A DNA stretch of 64,000 nt from Melastoma dodecandrum. Lineage: Eukaryota; Streptophyta; Magnoliopsida; Myrtales; Melastomataceae. Below the pieces are notes generated by a model. That model was not told where the DNA came from. It did no database searches and saw nothing but the letters and a program-made list of their open reading frames with translations. The position numbers were made by a program, and so were the translations under genes. The stretch lies in assembly GCA_029817715.1 (NCBI GenBank), contig JARUPY010000276.1:124001-188000 (forward strand), given 5' to 3'. Below are positions 42,164 through 52,682 of this stretch, one piece after another; position 1 is the stretch's first letter, and the number at the start of each line of letters is the position of its first letter.

Positions 42164-42837
42164 TCAAAAGGAGTTGGCCTCCGGTCGTATGTAGAGGGAG
42201 GAGAAGTTGGCCTCCGATTCCTCAGAGGGGAGGAGCGTATGGAGGTGAGGGACGTCTGGGAGGAGATACCTGATTCTCTGATTGGAGATCTTCTGATCTG
42301 ATGATTCTCTGATAGGGGATGGGGTGGCTTTGGCTCAGAGGATTTCAGAGATTCTCTGACGGGGAATCTCTATTTTTCTTTTTTACGTCTGCCTCGATAA
42401 TTGTCTGATGGAATTTTCTAAAAATCCAAAGAGGATTTTCAGCCATACAGAGAAAGTAAAAATTTTGTGATGAAAGAAAAGAGTGATTGTTTCTCTATTT
42501 TTGGGTAACAAATGATTTCTCTCAAATCATCTGATGAGAATTCAGGAAAGGAAGAATAATCAAAGGGGATACGATGAATCAACTAAACGTGATGCAGATG
42601 ATTTTGATTAAATGAAGATAATGACAAATAAAATAAAATAAAATTTCGTCACTTGAAAAAAATAGCCATAAAGTTGGGCTTTTAAATGGACCTTGGCCAT
42701 GTCATTCATGAAATTGAAGGTCCATGTCCATGTATATGGGGTAGGGCTTCAATTTGAATGGGTTTTTGTAATTTTTTACTTAAAAACTTAATAAAATAAA
42801 TGAAGGAAAATCATTGAAAATAATTTGGGGTATTACA

Positions 42838-43675
42838 GGATCAGTTTGTGGTGGTGTTCATAGATGATATCCTAGTACGTTCCAAGAGCATGGAAGAACA
42901 TGCTGTTCATATGAGATTAGCTTTGGAGGTATTATGGCAGAACCAGTTGTATGCTAAGCTGAGTAAGTGCAAGTTCTGGATGAGCAGCGTTAGCTTTCTG
43001 GGTCATGTTGTATCCGCTGAGGGTATCGCAGTAGACCTGGCAAAAGTTGAAGCTATCTTGAACTGGTCATGTCCTACGAAAGTAACAGAAATGCGAAGCT
43101 TCCTCGGATTGGCTGGGTATTATAGACGTTTCATCGAGGGGTTCTCCAGGATCGCTCGACCGTTGACCCAGCTATTGAAAAAGGGTATCGCCTTTGAGTG
43201 GACACACAAGTGCGAGGAGAGCTTCACAGAACTAAAGAATCGGCTTACTACAACACTAGTATTGGTCCTGCCCAGTGGCAGTGGCGGATTTGCTGTTTAC
43301 TGCGACGCATCTTATCATGGGTTAGGAGCAGTACTGATGCAGCATGAGAGAGTGGTAACTTATGCCTCCAGAGAGTTGAAAGTGCATGAGCATAACTACC
43401 CTACTCATGACTTGCAATTTGCCGCAGTGGTCTTTGCTCTAAAGTTATGGCATGACTACCTATATGGTGATACTTTCGAAATATTCACCGACCATAAAAG
43501 CCTGAAGTATCTATTTTCTCAGGATGAACTAAATATGAGGCAGAGGCAGTGGATGAAACTGTTAAAGGATTATGACTGCACGATTTCTTACCACCCAGGT
43601 AGGGCCAATGTGGTGGCTGATGCCCTGAGTCGCAAGACTGCCTCGCTGGCGAGCATCGAGATAGAGGAATGGTGA
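42838..43675 (+). pseudogene. Gypsy reverse transcriptase C-terminal half and RNase H
   Basis: A 275-codon open frame starts with the catalytic FIDDILV motif, then FLGHVVS, the connection [12 protein letters not shown], the RNase H motif [23 protein letters not shown] and the end motif [11 protein letters not shown]. The first half of the enzyme lies at 30305-30812 on the other side of the 12 kb insert. The frame stops at 43675, before integrase. It would be inactive as it stands. Confidence 0.92.
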
Positions 43676-45151
43676 TTGCACGAGCAAGTAAATGAGATTA
43701 GAGTTAGAGTGGGCTTCTGCGGTATTGAGGCCATTCTTGCGACTATGATTATCGGGTCTGAACTGATTGGCCAGATTCGTGAGGCTTAGAGGACCAGTAC
43801 TTAGCAGAAATACGATCCAGGTTGCGATATCAGATGGATGATGAGTTCAGCGTGTCTGATGATGACTTGCTACGCTTCCAAGGTCGTATATGCGTCCCTG
43901 CTCAAGAGGATCTTCGTACCCCAATTATGGATGAGGCACACTAGAATACTTACAGTATCCACCCTGGAGTTATGAAGATGTATCAAAATTTAAGAAAGCA
44001 ATATTGGTGCCCGGGAATGAAAATAGATGTGGCATAGTACGTGAGTCGCTGCTTGACTTGTCAGAGAATCAAGATCGAGCACAGACGACCGGGGGGAGAA
44101 CTACAGCCGCTGCCGATTCCTCAGTGGAAATGGGACGAGGTTGCCATGGATTTTATGACCAACCTACCCGGGGGTTCTCATGGATTTGACTCAATTTGGG
44201 TGATAGTGGACAGGTTGACCAAGTCTGCTCATTGTATTCAGATTTGTTTGACCTACTCAGTCACGAAGCTGGCCAAGCTGTACGTGACAGAAATTATACG
44301 CCTTCACGGAGTACCCAGCGTGATAGTATCTGATAGAGATGCGGGATTCACTTCACGCTTCTGGAGTACAATACAACGGTCGATGGGAACGAGATTGAGC
44401 ATGAGTACAACTTTTCATCCTCAAACTGATGGTCAGACAAAGCGAGTCATCCAGATACTAGAGGACATGTTGAGAGCCTGTGCTCTGGACATGGAGGGTT
44501 CGTGGGTTGAACAGTTACCATTGGTAGAGTTCTCGTACAACAACAGTTACCGGCAAAGCATTCAGATGGCACCATTCGAGGCTCTGTATGGTCGCCTGTG
44601 TATGACTCCTTTATGCTGGAATGAGGGTGGAGAATATGCTGAACTCGGCCCATATATGGTACGAGAGACCACGGAGGCGATTAGACTCATCCAGGATCGT
44701 CTTCGCCGCTAAAAGCAGATATAAATGTTATGCAGATAGGCGGCGAAGACCTCTTGAGTTTGAGGGGGGAGAGTTTGTATTATTGAAGGTCTCCCCTACG
44801 AAAATGAACTTGAGATTCGGGCTGAAAGGAAAGTTGAGCTCAAGGTACATTGGGCCATATGAAATCTTGGAGAGGATCGGAAATATGGCTTACAGACTTG
44901 CCTTACCACCCGGGTTGTCTGATATCCACAACGTGTTCCACGTATCGATGCTGAGAAAGTACATGGCAGATCCTCGACATGTACTGCATGATGAGCGGAT
45001 TGAGGTGGCTCAGAATCTACAAGTCACTACTGAGCCTATTGAGATTGTGGACAGAATGGAGAAACAGCTTCGTCGAAAGGTAGTTCCAATGGTACGGGTA
45101 CGCTGGAGGCATGGTCAGTTCGAAGAGCTGACGTGGGAAACAGAGTCCTGA
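43676..45151 (+). pseudogene. Gypsy integrase and chromodomain, broken
   Basis: A zinc-binding HHCC region (about 43950-44070) contains a stop (TAG, about 44036). The integrase core follows in an open frame 44041-44712 with DFMTNLPG, VIVDRLTKSAH, VSDRDAGFTSRFW and TFHPQTDGQT. After a frame change, 44700-45151 encodes the C-terminal region (GPYEILERIGNMAYRLALP, HNVFHVSMLRKY) and a chromodomain-like end (VRWRHGQFEELTWETE). In chromoviruses the chromodomain targets integration to marked chromatin. Confidence 0.88.
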
Positions 45152-45237
45152 ATGAGAGAGTTGTACCCGTATTTGTTTGAGTGATGCGATGTATTAAGAA
45201 AATTTCGGGGGTGAAATTTAAATTAAGGGAGGTGGAT

Positions 45238-47422
45238 TCTAACGATCCGAAATTTTATGACGGATATAATTATATAAATGGTTTATTGTAATAGTAACTA
45301 AATGTGAGCCAAACGGTTGACTGGGTAAAAATCCGACATGGACACGAGAGTCTAGTATTCTCGTGGTCAACGAATGTTATTAAGAGGCATTGTTGAGATT
45401 TCGGATTCGATTACGTGTGACTAGGTCACACGAGAAAGGGAACGCCCTGACTTAAACGTAATCGAGTTCGGGTAACGATTTTTGTTAGCGTATTAACGTC
45501 AAGGATTTTTTATAGATGAATCTTAACCAAATTAATTAACGATAACTAGAGTTACAGGTGACAATTATAATAACCAAAAAGAATTTAAAATACCGTAACA
45601 CACCATTGGTGGGACGAATTAATGAAAGAAAACAAAAAGGACCTAATTGTTATTACGCTTTTAAATCCGAGGACGCAATAACATAAATTAGGAAACAAGA
45701 CGATTAAAACAAAAGTAAACAAAGAGGCAAGGGGAGGGGGGATCGTTCCCCCTTTTTCCCGGACGGGTGTCCTCCCCTTCGAGGGTTAAAGAAGGAAGAA
45801 CCCTCCGACCCTCATCCTCAACAAAAGCGAGAGGCAACAGGTTTCCGGGGATCGTAGAGAGTGAAAAGGGCTTGGTGGCGAGGTGGAGCTTGCCGACCGT
45901 GCGGCCGTGGGGTGTATAGACTCGAGGACAACGGCTAGTTATGTGGGCGTGGAGACGGAGGTACGTCCGCACCCTTCTCTTTTTTCCTTCTTGCTTTAGT
46001 GCCCGTCGAGTCGTAGTACGTTTCACCCCCTTTCCTTTATGCTTCGTTGGTCTCTGTCTTCGTCAAATCTTGTGGGCGTCTTCTTGCTACTTTCGCTACG
46101 AGTACTGTCTGTGGGTCGCGTGGGTCTGACTCGACCTCGATCTCGTGTTAGCTGTTGTCTGTGAGTCCATTGTTGTAGGGCGGTGGTTTCGATGGTGATG
46201 GTTACAAGTGCTAGCTGGTCTTAGAAACAAATAGCAACGAAAATGGACAAATGAAATTGTCCACAAGTGGTCGTCTGGGATCTTTGATTCCTTTCTTAAG
46301 AAACTAGAATGGAACGTCTGTAGGGTTTGAGTTATATCTCGAGGCAACCGAGTGGGGATTTAGGAAACGAGTGCTATCTATAATTGGTCTGCGGGGGTTG
46401 AGTTACTGTGTGTTTCCATTGGAAAGTGTGTTCTACGGTTCGATTGAGAATCGATTTTCTCTGAAATTATTTGGTAACTCTTCCTGCCGCTGGACTTGGT
46501 TTGCCTGGTGACGTCCAAGGGAATTTAATATGTATCTCCCTGTTGGATATGATGAACTGGTGTACCGGGTAAGTGCTGAAATGGTTATTAAAATGCGACT
46601 GCTGCTACTGAAAATGTTGTTGGGATGCTTGTGCGAATCGTGCGATAGTTTTCGCATCAGTGGAGGTAATGAACCCTTGGAAGGCCAGTATCACCGAATG
46701 ACCCAAGAATATGGTGCGGTTTGGATAGATTGATCGGGGATGTTGGATATCGTCAATGATGACAACCCATCCCGAAGGGTCTCTGACAGACTGAAGGCTG
46801 GTGGTGGAATTAGCGATGGGTAATTCGAATTTGTCTCCGCATGAGGTTGAGATATGTTGACCCGGCTGTGATGTCGGAAGAGTGCGGGAAGGTAACGCCA
46901 CTCGCTGTGGTTACCTGCTCAAGTTTCCCGAGCACTTCAAGAGGAATGGGTGAAGACGCACTGCGGTGGTCCTGGCACTGTATGAAGTGTTAATATATGA
47001 GTGACAGTGAAATGAGGGAGTCGTATTGTTACTTTCTGCTTTTCGGTTGGCCAAATTGTTTATTTCTATGCGTGCTATTATTGATAATTGTTATACCATC
47101 TGTATTTGTATAACTCTGTTGTTCTGAATCGTACGGTGCATTAACTGTCTTTAAAGATGCACGTTAAGAATGGTTTAGAGGTCGCACGGTTTTCTTGTGT
47201 GCATGGGTGGGGCATATCAAGCGTTTATCGCTGAACCCATTGGGGGATGTTAATTTTTTTTATTCTTGCAGAGAAAGGAAAGGAAATGACACGTGGCGAA
47301 GTACGAGAAAAATCGGAAGAAAGTCGTCACGGTAAAAGATCAAAATTTGTTGGCTTTCGCTGGATTGACCGGTTAAATAAATAAGTCTTCTGAAAAATTA
47401 TATGAAAATGCAGGTCGTTACA
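45238..47422 (+). repeat. 3' LTR of the gypsy element (2185 bp)
   Basis: A purine tract (TTAAGGGAGGTGGA) ends just before 45238. The LTR would begin TGTAACGA (here TCTAACGA) and ends GGTCGTTACA at 47422. The matching inverted ends support both borders. The 5' LTR is missing, so this cannot be proved by comparison. Confidence 0.7.
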
Positions 47423-48720
47423 ACCAGTGGCCCATTCGCCGACAGGCGATGGTGGCTCTCCCGACAGCTGCAACAGAAACATCCGCCAAACCACGCTAAC
47501 AGCCGACCTCTGCCTTCGTTGAAATCAGCGGACCAACATCCTGCTCCAAAAAATCAGCATCAACCCATCCCGTCTCCATTAGCATTGGTAGCTGCATTCT
47601 GCCCGTCCTCAACAAGCAACGACGGCACTCCCATCTCCGAGTCAACGAACCAGCTGAACAAGCCTCTCAGTCATTGAAACCATCACCCTGCTCCAAGGTG
47701 GCTTCACCAACCTCTCGTTCACCTTCCCATCGCAGTCCACGGAACTAGAAGTAGGTGTCCCAAGGCAACCCCCCTCCTGTTGCTCGGCTCCCGCGAGAAT
47801 TAGTCCAACGGCTTGCCTTCCCCTGCTCTCGCCGACAACCAGCTGCGGAGACACCCACCTCCTCTGTCTCCAACCCTGACTACAGCAGCAATCACGACTA
47901 CGGTAGCAACCTGTTTAGCCGCATTAAACCACCTCCAGCTGTGCTGCAAACCCAGCACCAATATCGACAGCCGCAGACGTCCTAACGGCGACAACAAAGG
48001 GCTCCTTCCTCAACACTCTCCCGTCAACCGGAATCCAACAAGCGACTCCAGTCGACTCCTCACATCAGAGGATACCAGATCCAAGCCTCCAGCAGCTCCA
48101 AACGGGTGTTCCAACACAGCAACAGAAACGTGCTTCCTCAAGCAATGAACGACGTTCTCTTCCCAGCTGCACCAGTAGCAACCACGTCCCCTCTGACGCT
48201 CTCAAGTCTAGTCTTGACGGAACTCACTTCTCCCACGCTCGGCTCTAGATCCATGCCGTATCCATCCTCATCTTCGCCGACCACCTCATCTTGGACACTC
48301 CAAGGCGGATGTCCCCAGATCTAGCGCCGGCAGCGACGAACTTATCTTCTCCCGGTGTCCCCAGAACCAGCTGCAGAGAACCCACGCTCTCCGAACTCTC
48401 CAAATCCAGCCTCCCCTCCATGCTAGGAATACGGATCTGTCAGCCGAGACTTCGGCGAACCAGAATACCTCTTGGTGAACCCACGGTAGATCTAGACGGC
48501 TCCGATCACGACGGCCCATGGTGGGATGTTGACTTCTCGGCAGATATGAGATTTCGAGATGAGCCTTCCCCTCCAGCGATACCTCAACGATCTGGATCTT
48601 CTCTGCCTCCTCGATCAACGGCAGCTTCGGGTAATGCGCTGCTCCATGCTAAGCCGTGGGTTCCCCCTTCAAGACAAACGTTTTCTTTTCTCTCAGTTAG
48701 GGAATGCGTCCTTCAAAAAG
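47423..48720. other. Unexplained C-rich, Ser/Pro-coding-like stretch
   Basis: This is GC-richer than its neighbours, with overlapping open frames, the longest at 48291-48809 (Ser/Pro-rich, no known motif). It ends at a solo-LTR insertion right after AAAAAGGTAAG, which resembles a splice donor. It could be leader or internal sequence of another retroelement. I see no recognisable domain. Confidence 0.4.
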
Positions 48721-49374
48721 GTAAGTGTTGGGACGGTTTTGATGATGAACCGGACCCTCTGTACTTCAGAAGGTCGAACATTCTATTCTACAGAAGCTTC
48801 TCCCAATGAGGATCTTTGTGTAAGAATCATCGTTGTAATTAAATGATTAGTTATCAATTATTTAATTACGAAATATATATTGTCTGATTAAGATATTCGT
48901 CTAATCAGATTACATGATTTGATTTTCAAATAATCATATTGGAGATAATATTTCTTGTAGAAGGAAATGTATCTTCTATATATGGAAATGTTCTATTATT
49001 TGGTTTACAGGCTTCTGTAAGCTTACTTGATCCACATACGAACATTATTTGATTGCAAATCACCACCACCTGTCCAGATACACTCTCACGTGTGTTTTTA
49101 TCAAGATGTAATTGACTTCAAGTCATTTGGAAACAAATCAACGATTGTTTCCATCTGTAGAAGGTTATCAAGCAGAACCTTCTGCGATACCTTCTGTGGT
49201 GCACTATTCATGGAAAATATATCATAATCTTATTCTGAATTATTTTCTATCTGAATGTTTGCACGTGTATGATATTATTGCAGATTAATTAATTTGTGAA
49301 CTAACTTTTAATTTCTTATTTTACAGATTACGCATTTATATTTTCCTTCTTGCATTTTCTTCTTTGAACCTTGT

Positions 49375-49385
49375 GTATAAAAAGG
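49375..49385 (+). promoter_or_regulatory. TATA box of the solo LTR
   Basis: GTATAAAAAGG, a strong plant TATA box. Transcription would start near 49405, so the downstream hairpin arrays would be transcribed as the R-U5 leader. Confidence 0.7.
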
Positions 49386-49710
49386 GGCCACGCTCTCTGA
49401 TAAAAAATAGAACATTCATTTTCCCTTATCCCATTCTGATCAGAGTGCTTGAGCTTTAGTTCTTTTATTCGTTCGAGTTAGTCACACGAGGAGCACTACC
49501 GGCGGAGGCTGCATCGTTGGTGAAACCTTTTGGGAGAGTGACTCGGGGGCTCGAGGGACTCGACTGGAAGCTGCAGGATACGTTGGCTGGAGGCACGACT
49601 GGAGGTCGTGTGATCAACGTGCAGCGGGTCGGAGAGAAGGGCTGAACCTCGGGAGCACAGAAGGTGAAGGACTAACCAGCTTCTGTTGTGTAGAGCTCTG
49701 TGTGCAGGAA

Positions 49711-50018
49711 CCTCAGGACAAGAGGAAGGTTGTCACCTTAGGACAGGAGGAAGGTTGTCACCTCAGGACAGGAGGAAGGTTGTCACCCCAGAACAGAGGG
49801 AACGCTGTTCAACCTCAGGACAGGAGGAAGGCTGTCACCTCAGGACAGGAGGAAGGCTGTCACCCCAGAACAGAGGGAACGCTGTTCAACCTCAGGACAG
49901 GAGGAAGGCTGTCACCTCAGGACAGGAGGAAGGCTGTCACCCCAGGACAGAGGTCACGCTGTTCATCCTAGGACAAACGATATGTTGTCCACCCAAAGAC
50001 AAAGGGAACGTTGTCTGC
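49711..50018 (+). repeat. Tandem hairpin array A: 12 units, higher-order AAB pattern
   Basis: Units of 25 bp (CCTCAGGACAGGAGGAAGG-type) and 27 bp (CCCCAGAACAGAGGGAACG-type) alternate as A-A-A-B-A-A-B-A-A-B and then two diverged units, with a 77-bp higher-order period. Each unit is a stem with a constant 8-base loop: GACAG/CTGTC, GACAA/TTGTC, GAACAG/CTGTTC, GGACAA/TTGTCC, AGACAA/TTGTCT. The period is not a multiple of three, so the open frames across it are incidental. Confidence 0.92.
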
Positions 50019-50021
50019 TTG

Positions 50022-50059
50022 CGTAGGGTTCGCTACGTACTCGCGTGGGGTACGCCACG
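50022..50059 (+). repeat. Two linked hairpins with GGTTCG / GGTACG loops
   Basis: CGTAG-GGTTCG-CTACG (50022-50037) and CGTGG-GGTACG-CCACG (50044-50059) are 22 bp apart and differ by a compensated A-T to G-C change in the stem. Confidence 0.85.
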
Positions 50060-50122
50060 AAGTCGTTATCCTTGAGGGATTGCGCATTTGCTACCTTGTT
50101 AGTCACGTTAACGCGTGCAACC

Positions 50123-50672
50123 TCCTGTAGTGCAGAATCTTCGGATCTGTACAACCTCCTGTAGAGCAGAACCTTAAGGTCTGAATCTACTCTAGTGCAG
50201 AACCTTACGGTCTGTACACATCTCAAGTCACTTCTAATACGAACCATTTTGGTTTGTTTTAGATTGACACATTCTTAGTACAGAACCTTACAGTCTGTGC
50301 TATACCTTCTGTGATACAGAATCCTTGGATCTATTCTATAGAAGGTTGACGCTTACAGTACAGAATCTCTTGATCTGTACTATAGAAGGATAACACGTCT
50401 GACACAGAACCTTCTGGTCAGTATTGTGCCTTACCTTCTTCGACACAGAACCTTCGGTCTGTGTTGTGCCTAAGTCTCTTCGACACAGAACCCTCTGATC
50501 TGTGTTGTGCCGAACTTACTACGATACAGAACCTTCTGGTCTGTATTGAGCCTAAGTTACTATAGTACAGAACATTCGGGTTTGTGCTACATAACGAGCA
50601 TCTACGGTACAGAACCTTTCTGGTATATGCTCTGCCACTCAAGCCTCTATTGTACAGAACCTTTGGATCTGA
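50123..50672 (+). repeat. Tandem hairpin array B: about 14 units of roughly 40 bp
   Basis: Each unit centres on a palindrome of the type ACACAGAACC-TTC-GGTCTGTGT. Variants change both arms together: ATACAGA/TCTGTAT, GTACAGA/TCTGTAC and ACACAGA/TCTGTGT outside, and CC/GG or TC/GA next to the loop (for example AGTACAGAATC-TCTT-GATCTGTACT). Linkers of CCTAAGTCTCTTCG-type vary. Confidence 0.88.
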
Positions 50673-50955
50673 TTTCAGTTACAATCATTTGGGTAATTTG
50701 TATAGAGATATATTTGAGTGGAAACCATCCAAATATCTGGGTGAAGAGTGGATGTAATTTTGCTGAACCATTATAAAAATACTTGTGTCCAATCAGACAA
50801 ATTGCGAACACACTTGAACGTTCTGTTGTACATAAACCTATCTTCGGTTCTGTTTAACAGAAGCTTTCTTCCGCTGCGGGGTAAAACGAAAAAGCGTTAA
50901 AATCCGAATTTGGAGATTAACACTAATTCACCCCTCCTCTTAGTGTAATAGTAAG

Positions 50956-51939
50956 AATTCTATTTTTTTAAATGAATGAATTTGATTTGAATGGGTAAGT
51001 GATGATATTTACAATTTCACACGTTAGTTTGCTTAAATAATAATTTATGTTCGAATTCTGGATTTTTTTTTTAACAATCGTCGGGTAATCTATTTAGGAT
51101 TAATATGAATGTGTCTATATTTAGTTTTTTTTATTATTACCGTTAAAATTTTGAATTTTTATAAAGTCTACAGGATTTTATGTCGTTTGAGTTCACTTGT
51201 ATTCTCGTTTCTCTACATAAATTAATTAATCTCTATGTGCATTACAAACATCTATTTCCCTATTTTGCATGAAAAACACGGTGGGATTTTGGCGAATATT
51301 TTCGACAACGTGTGTTTAATTGAGCAACCTCAAATCAACACGGCCGTATATCCATTTCCCATCATCCTCTTTGTTTTGCATGTAAAACAACGAGGATTTA
51401 CTATCAAGGAATAGTATTTCCAGATATCGTGGAAGATCGACATTAACGGGCTAACCATTTCAGACGGTAAGTCATGCCTTGCTGTTTCGGTTCGGGTAAA
51501 TTTACGTCAATTTAACCGCTACTCAAGGCTTTGCACATCTCTCTCATTTCCTTTACATTGCATGTAAAACAACGAGGAAATCATTGCCAAAAAACATCAT
51601 CTTTCGACATCACGGAAGATTAACATTAACGGGCCACATAGCGCCCCGATATCTTCCGACATCACGGAGGACCGACATTAACGGGCCATACAACGTCCCA
51701 TAAGTATCATTCTTACTCACTTAGTTAATTCTAATTATTTAATGTCTTAATTAGAATTTTCTCACCACCATTTCTTCTACCGCTTTCTTATTTGATTTGC
51801 ATGAAAATCAACCGAGCTTCACGGAAATTCGACAAGGCAACTTTCGAAGACTGAAGGATTAAAGGCGCGTGTATCAAACTGGTTGGATCTACCACGGCCT
51901 AAAAACCGCCGGTCTGAAATAAAGCGGCCCTGATCGACA
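50956..51939. other. AT-rich sequence with degenerate repeats, no gene
   Basis: A block with GCATGTAAAACAACGAGG and ACGGAAGAT-GACATTAACGGGC occurs at about 51376-51450, 51558-51640 and, shortened, 51650-51690. No coding or terminal structures were seen. It may be the older part of the LTR remnant that follows. Confidence 0.5.
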
Positions 51940-52124
51940 TTTCAGGTACAAAGGGGAGGTGCAGGCCTCCCCGAATCAAATTACATATCCGCCTGTGACG
52001 GGCTGCGGGCCCAAGTGCATAGATAGGCCCACAGTCAACATCCTTCCCTGCCCCATTTTATCTCAATAATTGTTTGTGCTTGTACGCATGTCGTTAGGCA
52101 ACTTAGGTTTATTATCGTATGTTG

Positions 52125-52682
52125 GTGTAAATCAGTGTTGTTAAGGCACTAAGGCACACCCAAGGCGCAAACACTCCCTATCGCCCGAGGCGCAAGGCGC
52201 AGTGCCCAAGGCGCTCCTATAAAAAAATATGTAATACATATGAATCCAACAAAGAATAGAGGAGGGCAGGGAGGAGGTGGGAAGGTGAGGGCAGTGACCA
52301 AATTGAACATAAAATTAATTTTTAGGACCAAATTGAATATAGAATGAAACTTTTAGGACCAATTTGAAAAAAAAAAAAAGGTTTTCATCACCGATGCCTC
52401 CTGCTTCTAGGGTTTTGTTTCCTTCTCCTCCCCGCCGTACCTCCTCTTCTTCCCGTCTGTCTCCTCCTCCTTCCTCGCCAGCCGCTCGCCTCTCCTCCTC
52501 CTTCCTCGCCAGCCGCTCAAACCCCAGCCTGTTTGTTAAGGGTGCCTCAAGTGGCGCCCTACGCCTTAGGCGCGCCCCAGCACCCGGGGTAAGGCGCTCG
52601 CCTTTTCTGCGCCTTTGTAACGGCGGACGCCCGGGGACCTTTAGGGCGCTCCGGGCACGCCTTTGATTACACTGGTGTAAAT
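52125..52682. repeat. Perfect 8-bp target duplication flanking the hAT element
   Basis: GTGTAAAT occurs at 52125-52132 and 52675-52682, exactly flanking the element. Removing element and one copy restores a sequence collinear with the related LTR. Confidence 0.9.
52133..52674. mobile_element. Non-autonomous hAT element, 542 bp
   Basis: The ends are CAGTGTTGTTAAGGC on the left and, inverted, CAGTGTAATCAAAGGC on the right. Both ends carry GGCGC-rich subterminal repeats (AAGGCGCAAGGCGC and related). An 8-bp duplication flanks it. It has no transposase and would be moved by a hAT enzyme in trans. Confidence 0.88.

Larger units (their letters stand above)
30813..42837 (-). mobile_element. Nested large non-coding LTR element (LARD-like), 12 kb
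   Basis: Two LTRs (30813-33573 and 38368-42837) flank a 4.8 kb interior. The element reads on the minus strand: LTR start TGTAATACCCC at 33573 and at 42837, LTR end GCGTACA at 30813 and AGCGTACA at 38368. A primer site lies next to the right LTR and a purine tract next to the left LTR. No gag, protease, polymerase or integrase is visible inside, so it would depend on another element for mobility. The LTRs differ by many substitutions and indels, so the insertion is not recent. Confidence 0.85.
38368..42837 (-). repeat. 5' LTR of the LARD-like element, enlarged by a secondary insertion
   Basis: It is homologous to the left LTR at 38368-40081 and 42164-42837. Between these, 2.08 kb of foreign DNA (hAT derivative plus host-gene fragment) replaces about 520 bp of LTR sequence. 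That explains its length of 4470 bp against 2761 bp. Confidence 0.82.
29655..47422 (+). mobile_element. 5'-truncated chromodomain Ty3/gypsy element (Tekay/Del-like)
   Basis: Plus-strand order is end of gag, protease, reverse transcriptase, RNase H, integrase, chromodomain and 3' LTR. Gag N-terminus, leader and 5' LTR are missing, and the left end abuts the NAT exon. The polyprotein is split at 30812/42838 by a 12 kb element inserted in the reverse transcriptase. Stops and frameshifts in the left part show it is dead. The integrase-before-end order and C-terminal chromodomain place it in the chromoviruses. Confidence 0.85.
48726..50950 (+). mobile_element. Solo LTR (copia/SIRE-like), 2225 bp, with perfect 5-bp duplication
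   Basis: It begins TGTTGGGACGGTTTTGATGA, a start common among SIRE/Maximus-type copia LTRs, and ends near CACCCCTCCTCTTAGTGTAATA. GTAAG lies on both sides (48721-48725 and 50951-50955). The terminal TA stands where CA is expected. No primer site follows and no coding sequence is attached, so it is a solo LTR left by recombination. A TATA box at about 49376 precedes a leader-like region with two hairpin arrays. Confidence 0.82.

Noticed and set aside
49686..50075. 129-codon repeat protein
   Set aside because: Monomers of 25 and 27 bp rotate the frame and two frames are open over the same repeat; hairpin structure explains it better.
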